From a virus, in the IMG/VR virus record IMGVR_UViG_3300034523_000038, positions 1 to 25,406 of that record: 25,406 bases of DNA; one strand, given 5' to 3'. Positions 22,481-25,406 of the stretch are shown in pieces. The number at the start of each line of letters is the position of its first letter. Position 1 is the first letter of the stretch. The position numbers and the translations under genes were made by a program. Below the pieces are notes generated by a model that made no database searches, was not told the DNA's origin, and saw only the letters and a list, made by a program, of their open reading frames with translations.

Positions 22481-23177
22481 TGGGTGATCCCCCGTTGGCT
22501 TGCTGGGTGCGTGCTTGGCGTTTCAGTTGCTGGGCGAGTGCGTGTTCCCACTGGGCCTGGGTTTTCAGGTCATCGGGTCGGCTGATCCAGTACGAGCGGA
22601 ATTCGAGAAGCTGGTCGGCTTCGAAGGTTTGGTTTGCCATGCCATTGCGGAACAGGACGGCGGTGAAGGTTTTGGGGTCTGGCTCCCAAGCGTCGTGCAG
22701 CGAGAATTTCGTCTGCGCGGTATGTGTGTGTAGTTCTTTATCTGTATCTGTATCTGTATCTGTATCTCTTATCGTTGAGTTTTCGTTCAACGGAATTTCA
22801 ACGGGCGTTGAACGGGCGTTCACACCCTTTGTTTTCCTGCCGTTCGCACGTGCTGCTCGCGCCTCGGCAGAGGCTTTTCCGGCTGCACTTCGCTGATTTT
22901 GGGTGGCGTGCACAGCCTCCAAATCTCGCTCAATTCGGTCGTGAACCCACTCACCGGAACGCTCGTTGAAAAACTCGTTCAACGACCGTTCAACGTCCGT
23001 CCAACGCTCGTTCGATAGCCGTGCAATCCGGGCCAGCCGGGACACGGGGATAGGTTTGCCGGTCTGCCAGTAGTTGAAGATCAGCAACAGATACGCACCG
23101 TGCTCCTCGGTGGTCAGGTGCATGGTGTCGGCCAGGTAGTCGGCGACGTACAGCTGCATGTACGGGAGGGCTGCCAT
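22407..23177 (-). CDS. O-like replication initiator with DUF1376 domain
   Basis: 256 aa. Residues ~1-95 are a DUF1376 domain (MQLYVADYLADTMHLTTEEHGAYLLLIFNYWQTG), a winged-helix-like module common at the N-terminus of phage replication proteins. A Ser/Thr/Asp-rich linker (~120-150) contains a repetitive DTDTDTDTD stretch. The C-terminus (~158-225: SLHDAWEPDPKTFTAVLFRNGM, FRSYWISRPDDLKTQAQWEHALAQQLKR) resembles DnaT-type primosome domains. It is likely the origin-binding initiator, handing DnaB to the P-like protein. Two groups of 11-bp-spaced iterons lie inside this gene. ATG 23177 preceded by GGAGGAAT. Confidence 0.8.
   Translation of the reverse strand: MAALPYMQLYVADYLADTMHLTTEEHGAYLLLIFNYWQTGKPIPVSRLARIARLSNERWTDVERSLNEFFNERSGEWVHDRIERDLEAVHATQNQRSAAGKASAEARAARANGRKTKGVNARSTPVEIPLNENSTIRDTDTDTDTDKELHTHTAQTKFSLHDAWEPDPKTFTAVLFRNGMANQTFEADQLLEFRSYWISRPDDLKTQAQWEHALAQQLKRQARTQQANGGSPNETGRRVTQGRTRNAHDILTDPTW
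22720..23019. other. candidate phage replication origin: iterons and repeat tract inside the O-like gene
   Basis: Two clusters of a 9-bp near-palindrome (CGTTSAACG) occur at exact 11-bp steps. Cluster A has units at 22773, 22784, 22795, 22806 and 22817; cluster B at 22976, 22987, 22998 and 23009, plus a unit at 22964. An 11-bp step is not a codon multiple, so it is not a protein repeat. Beyond cluster A, in gene direction, lies a T/A-rich repeat tract (22720-22772). Lambda ori has the same order: iterons in the O gene, then an easily melted stretch. Confidence 0.65.
22739..22767. repeat. hexanucleotide tandem repeat (TATCTG x4 plus partial)
   Basis: Four perfect TATCTG units (22739-22762) plus TATCT encode the Asp-Thr repeat in the O-like protein linker. 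Slippage by one unit keeps the reading frame, so the linker length can vary. It adjoins the iteron array and may serve as the melting region. Confidence 0.9.
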
Positions 23178-23179
23178 GG

Positions 23180-23488
23180 CTATTCCTCCTGCAACTGGTC
23201 AACGTTCTGGATCAGTTCCATGTACCGCTTGGCCTGATGCAGAAGGGTTTCAATATCCCGCTTGTCGAAGCACTGCATTGCCTTGGGAACCACTTTCAAG
23301 TCGAGAAAAGCCAGGATTTGACAGAACTGCTCAAACTTCTCCGGCTTCATGCGGCTGATCGTTGCTTCGTCGCAACCGACTGCAAGTGCCACGGACGCAT
23401 TGCCGACAGATGCAAGGGCCTGCATGAGAACGGAGTAGTTCTTGCGGGCCCTTACGGTCTGCTCTTGGCTTAATGGGCTCGTCGACAT
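23180..23488 (-). CDS. cII: CII-like transcriptional activator
   Basis: 102 aa. Matches lambda CII-type proteins: a short N-terminal helix (ARKNYSVLMQALASVG), a helix-turn-helix ASVALAVGCDEATISRMKP (~32-50), then EKFEQFCQILAFLDLKVVP (~51-70) and a helical C-terminal tail. CII activates repressor and integrase promoters when infection favours lysogeny. It begins only 2 nt after the cro stop, with GGTGG upstream. No lambda-type TTGC-N6-TTGC PRE box in the right orientation was found near its start. Confidence 0.82.
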   Translation of the reverse strand: MSTSPLSQEQTVRARKNYSVLMQALASVGNASVALAVGCDEATISRMKPEKFEQFCQILAFLDLKVVPKAMQCFDKRDIETLLHQAKRYMELIQNVDQLQEE

Positions 23489-23490
23489 GG

Positions 23491-23679
23491 CTAAGCCACC
23501 GACTGAGACCGGCTTTCTTGGCCGGCCTTCAGTGCTCCATCAGTGAGCTTTTCCAGCTGGTACTGGCGCAACTCGGGGACTTCATCCCCCCACTGTCGCA
23601 CGGCCTCATAAGTAATTTTGAGAGCCCGTGCGAGCTTGGGGATGGAGCCGTAATAATCAATCGCTGTTTGGCGTTTCAT
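23491..23679 (-). CDS. cro: Cro-like repressor
   Basis: 62 aa from ATG 23679, with GGAGGTG 5 nt upstream. MKRQTAIDYYGSIPKLARALKITYEAVRQWGDEVPE is a helix-turn-helix of the P22 Cro type: helix 2 SIPKLARAL and recognition helix TYEAVRQWG. The recognition helix closely matches that of the CI protein here (SYEAVRQWF), as expected for two repressors sharing operators. It is the first gene of the rightward early transcript and should shut off both early promoters. The longer ORF to 23715 reads through the promoter and was rejected. Confidence 0.88.
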   Translation of the reverse strand: MKRQTAIDYYGSIPKLARALKITYEAVRQWGDEVPELRQYQLEKLTDGALKAGQESRSQSVA

Positions 23680-23705
23680 GGGCACCTCCAATGCTCTTAC
23701 GCCAA

Positions 23706-23734
23706 ATTCAAGCATGCTTGTATTTAATAAGCAA
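23706..23734 (-). promoter_or_regulatory. early promoter PR
   Basis: Proposed on the minus strand: -35 TTGCTT (23734-23729), 17-bp spacer, -10 TTGAAT (23711-23706), start near 23699. The spacer holds most of operator 23709-23720. The PL promoter on the other side of cI has the same design (TTGCAT, 17 bp with the operator, TTTTAT), which supports the choice. Individual boxes are weak. Confidence 0.5.
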
Positions 23735-23756
23735 GCATGCTTGACAAGCGAACTTG
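23709..23756. promoter_or_regulatory. right operator OR: three CAAG-N4-CTTG dyads
   Basis: Three 12-bp dyads lie between cro and cI: CAAGCATGCTTG at 23709-23720, the identical site at 23732-23743, and CAAGCGAACTTG at 23745-23756. Centre distances are 23 and 13 bp. They are the expected binding sites for CI and Cro. The cI-proximal site is the variant one, as OR3 is in lambda. A possible PRM -10 box (TAGATT, 23757-23762) would start cI mRNA at or near its ATG; a leaderless message fits the absence of a ribosome-binding site. Confidence 0.88.
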
Positions 23757-23768
23757 TAGATTTGGCGA

Positions 23769-24485
23769 ATGAACATCACTGATCGAATGACGAAACTTGT
23801 ACTGGCACGGAAGCCTGAAACCGGCGTGCGTGGCGTAAAACGGCTGATCGCGACAACATGCGATGTTAGCTACGAAGCTGTGCGCCAATGGTTCGCCGGG
23901 GACACTGGAAATATCAAAAACCACAACCTGCTGACCCTGGCCCGTGGACTGGATACGACGGTCGACTGGCTATTGGATGGTGTCGGCGATCCACCGAGGC
24001 GGCGTGCCATGGACAACGTAGTGATAGGCGACTTCTCCCGACAGCAGCGGGATGACGAAATCGAAATTCCTCAGTACGACGTGGTGGCCTCGATGGGCCC
24101 GGGCCAGGTTCTGCCAAAGGAATACATCGAGACGGTCCGAAACATCACTGTTCGCACTGAGTACCTGCGCGAACAGGGCATCACCTACACCCATGGCGAC
24201 AATCTGTCGGTGATCACCGGATTCGGCGAAAGCATGGGTGCTACCTTTTCCAGCGGTGACCCACTGATCGTTGATCAGGGCGTTAACGAGGTAGTGGTTG
24301 ATGGTGTCTACGTCTTCACGCTGGACGGGATGCTGTACATCAAGCGCCTGCAACGTCTGCCGAAGATGCTGCGCATGATTTCGGACAACGAGACTTTCCC
24401 TCCCTACGATATAAAGGGTGCCGAACTGACCGACCTGATCATTCATGCCCGCGTCCTGCTGGCCTGGAACGCGAGGAAGTTATGA
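23769..24485 (+). CDS. cI: CI-type prophage repressor with S24 (LexA-like) domain
   Basis: 238 aa. An N-terminal helix-turn-helix domain (~1-75; SYEAVRQWFAGDTGNI as recognition region, then LARGLDTTVDWLLDG), a linker, and a C-terminal S24 peptidase domain (~100-235) with catalytic S155 in GESMGATFSSGD and K192 in YIKRLQR. It keeps the lytic promoters off by binding the CAAG-N4-CTTG operators and normally self-cleaves with RecA. The place where LexA and lambda CI have Ala-Gly reads Met109-Gly110 (ASMG), so cleavage needs checking. Divergent from cro; no ribosome-binding site before the ATG. The next gene overlaps by ATGA. Confidence 0.92.
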   Translation: MNITDRMTKLVLARKPETGVRGVKRLIATTCDVSYEAVRQWFAGDTGNIKNHNLLTLARGLDTTVDWLLDGVGDPPRRRAMDNVVIGDFSRQQRDDEIEIPQYDVVASMGPGQVLPKEYIETVRNITVRTEYLREQGITYTHGDNLSVITGFGESMGATFSSGDPLIVDQGVNEVVVDGVYVFTLDGMLYIKRLQRLPKMLRMISDNETFPPYDIKGAELTDLIIHARVLLAWNARKL

Positions 24486-24787
24486 GATACGGATATGTGA
24501 CGTTTTTACCGATCGTTTTTGCGCTATCAGGATGTGCTACCCAGCTCTCCCCCGCCGGCGCGCAGGTCAAGGTGGTGACAGAGGCTCAGCGTGAGAAATG
24601 CACCCTATTAACCATAATTTCCACCGAGCAATCACTTGGACCGGATAAGCCTGGCAATGCACTGCGCAAAGCCTTGAACGAAGTGGCCGCACTTGGCGGT
24701 AATGGGTTCAGACTGATCAGCAGCAATGTTGGTTTTGACGGGGCATCGGTTACCGGCGAAGCGCTGAAGTGCGGACCTACAATTTAA
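24482..24787 (+). CDS. DUF4156-like lipoprotein co-expressed with CI
   Basis: 101 aa. The signal peptide MRYGYVTFLPIVFALSGC ends in a lipobox (LSGC), so the mature protein starts at Cys18 and is lipid-anchored. The body has the DUF4156 look: a Cys after VVTEAQREKC, a small domain with LNEVAALGGNGFRLISSN, and a final GEALKCG. Overlap by ATGA with cI means it is made in the lysogen from the repressor transcript. This is the lambda rexAB position, so it may be a lysogenic-conversion or superinfection-exclusion protein; no direct evidence shows that. Confidence 0.78.
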   Translation: MRYGYVTFLPIVFALSGCATQLSPAGAQVKVVTEAQREKCTLLTIISTEQSLGPDKPGNALRKALNEVAALGGNGFRLISSNVGFDGASVTGEALKCGPTI

Positions 24788-24800
24788 GGAGATTGATCAA

Positions 24801-25040
24801 GTGGAATGGTATTTTGTGGCGTCCTGGGCCTGCTTTCTCATGCTTTTCGCCAGAATTAAATCCCTCCGCAATGAGTGCGAGTCCTTGAAGGTCGGTCTTT
24901 ACCATACCGAACGGAAGCTTGATCAGCTTTTGGAGAGCTTTGATTTTGCTATTTGCGAACTACGCGACTCCACGAAGGACACTAACGATTTCCTAAAAGG
25001 GTCCGGCATGTACGACCCCCGGTACCGAAGCGACCCGTAG
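24801..25040 (+). CDS. small membrane-anchored coiled-coil protein
   Basis: 79 aa starting with GTG at 24801, with AAGGAG 9 nt upstream. Residues 3-17 (WYFVASWACFLMLFA) form one short membrane segment; residues ~19-62 are a charged helix with heptad-like Leu spacing (LRNECESLKVGLYHTERKLDQLLESF). It follows the lipoprotein by 13 nt and is followed by a terminator, completing a cI-lipoprotein-membrane-protein operon. No family recognised. It may work with the lipoprotein at the envelope, or be an independent lysogeny gene. Confidence 0.65.
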   Translation: MEWYFVASWACFLMLFARIKSLRNECESLKVGLYHTERKLDQLLESFDFAICELRDSTKDTNDFLKGSGMYDPRYRSDP

Positions 25041-25063
25041 GTCATCCAAACATAATTTTCAAT

Positions 25064-25088
25064 GCCCGCCGCCGAGCGGGCTTTTTTT
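25064..25088 (+). terminator. terminator of the cI operon
   Basis: A 6-bp stem GCCCGC/GCGGGC (25064-25069 with 25076-25081), 6-nt loop, then seven T's (25082-25088). It ends repressor-operon transcription just before the PL region. Confidence 0.92.
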
Positions 25089-25107
25089 CGTCTCAAGGAA
25101 AAATACA

Positions 25108-25162
25108 CAAGTGAACTTGCATATCAGATACAAGCATGCTTTTATAAGTGCAAGTCCGCTTG
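25108..25162. promoter_or_regulatory. left-type operator OL: three CAAG-N4-CTTG dyads
   Basis: Sites CAAGTGAACTTG (25108-25119), CAAGCATGCTTT (25131-25142, one mismatch to the OR consensus) and CAAGTCCGCTTG (25151-25162) repeat the operator motif found between cro and cI. Centre distances are 23 and 20 bp. The 23-bp step equals that of two OR sites. CI and Cro should bind here too, and CI could loop OR to OL over ~1.4 kb. Confidence 0.87.
25117..25145 (+). promoter_or_regulatory. early promoter PL
   Basis: Plus strand: -35 TTGCAT (25117-25122), 17-bp spacer containing the middle operator, -10 TTTTAT (25140-25145; TTTATA with 18 bp is equivalent), start near 25152. It mirrors PR and points away from cI into the recombination/integration arm outside the window. 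Confidence 0.5.
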
Positions 25163-25406
25163 CATATGCGGAATACGGCGCAAGCCACCGCTCTTTAGTT
25201 CCACCGCCTCACCTTGCCGGATCACCACCGGCCATTGCTTCAACTGTTACGCGATCAGGCACAGCGAGCCCTGATCCCTGGGGGCCTCCCCCAGTCCGGC
25301 GCGGCAGGGCCGGTAAGTGGAGTGTCAGTGAAGGCTGACTGTCGGGCCCCGAAGGCCCCCGAGAAAGTAATCGCCCAGTCCGCAGGTGGCGTGTAACAGC
25401 GGCCAG
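25163..25406 (+). promoter_or_regulatory. PL leader with boxA-like site and a chain of hairpins
   Basis: No convincing ORF. CGCTCTTTA at 25189-25197 matches the boxA element of nut and rRNA antitermination sites, about 37 nt after the predicted PL start. Stem-loops follow at 25216-25232 (GCCGG/CCGGC), 25253-25276 (GATCAGG/CCTGATC), 25278-25294 (CTGGGGG/CCCCCAG), 25296-25313 (CCGGC/GCCGG), 25324-25339 (GTCAG/CTGAC) and 25344-25358 (GGGCC/GGCCC). None ends in a T-tract, so they are not intrinsic terminators. The layout fits a nutL-type antitermination leader; the window ends within it. Confidence 0.55.

Noticed and set aside
22773-23019. Repeats in the O-like gene considered as a CRISPR array
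   Set aside because: Units are 9-11 bp with no unique spacers and lie inside a coding gene; iterons explain them better.
23372-23385. TTGC-N6-TTGC on the minus strand, like a CII-binding site
   Set aside because: It lies inside cII and points along cII, whereas a PRE promoter must point towards cI (plus strand). Likely chance.
23741-23746. Perfect -35 box TTGACA on the plus strand as PRM
   Set aside because: No usable -10 box lies 16-18 bp downstream (GGCGAA at 23764). The sequence is explained by the end of one operator and the start of the next.
25062-25396. Short plus-strand ORFs (60-75 aa) in the PL leader as an N-like protein
   Set aside because: No ribosome-binding site or Arg-rich N-terminal motif, and they run through the operators and hairpins. 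An N-type gene would have to lie further right.

Overview
The window is the larger part of a lambdoid, P22-like (short-tailed, podovirus-type) prophage in a GC-rich gammaproteobacterium, most likely Pseudomonas. The host call rests on the 3' part of a tRNA-Pro(GGG) at the left edge, on GC-rich codon use, and on Pseudomonas-style families such as a DUF2514-like spanin, a Gp49-family protein and a DUF1376 replication protein. All functional calls come from reading the translated sequence; no database search was run.

Left edge (1-292): about 78 bases of host DNA with a tRNA terminator, then the last 48 nt of tRNA-Pro(GGG), which is the attachment site. No integrase lies next to it, so the integrase and the intact tRNA are expected beyond the right edge.

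Late operon (20.2 kb to 0.3 kb, minus strand). A strong sigma70-type promoter at 20190-20219 is followed at once by two tandem terminators, the layout of a Q-dependent PR'/tR' switch. Then come lysis (holin, SAR endolysin, Gp49-family protein, Rz with nested Rz1), packaging (TerS, TerL), portal, scaffold, P22-type coat, head-completion proteins (gp4-like, gp10-like), a protein in the tail-needle position, three DNA-ejection proteins and a tailspike. The order matches P22 (3-2-1-8-5-4-10-26-14-7-20-16-9). A 2-oxoglutarate oxygenase and a GNAT acetyltransferase are inserted among the virion genes. Many late genes are coupled by ATGA or GTGA overlaps.

Early rightward operon (23.7-20.2 kb, minus strand): Cro, a CII-like activator, an O-like DUF1376 initiator containing an 11-bp-phased iteron array (likely the phage origin), a P-like helicase loader, a small Cys-rich protein, the RusA resolvase and a 293-aa protein that by position is probably the late antiterminator.

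Immunity region (23.68-25.2 kb): three CAAG-N4-CTTG operators between cro and cI; the S24-type repressor CI; two genes in the place lambda uses for rexAB (a DUF4156-like lipoprotein and a small membrane/coiled-coil protein); a terminator; then a second set of three related operators with the leftward-type early promoter (here pointing right). The leader after it has a boxA match and a run of hairpins, and the window ends inside this leader.

The most interesting points are the lysogeny-expressed two-gene module after cI, the oxygenase/GNAT pair, the iteron origin inside the O-like gene and the antitermination signals.
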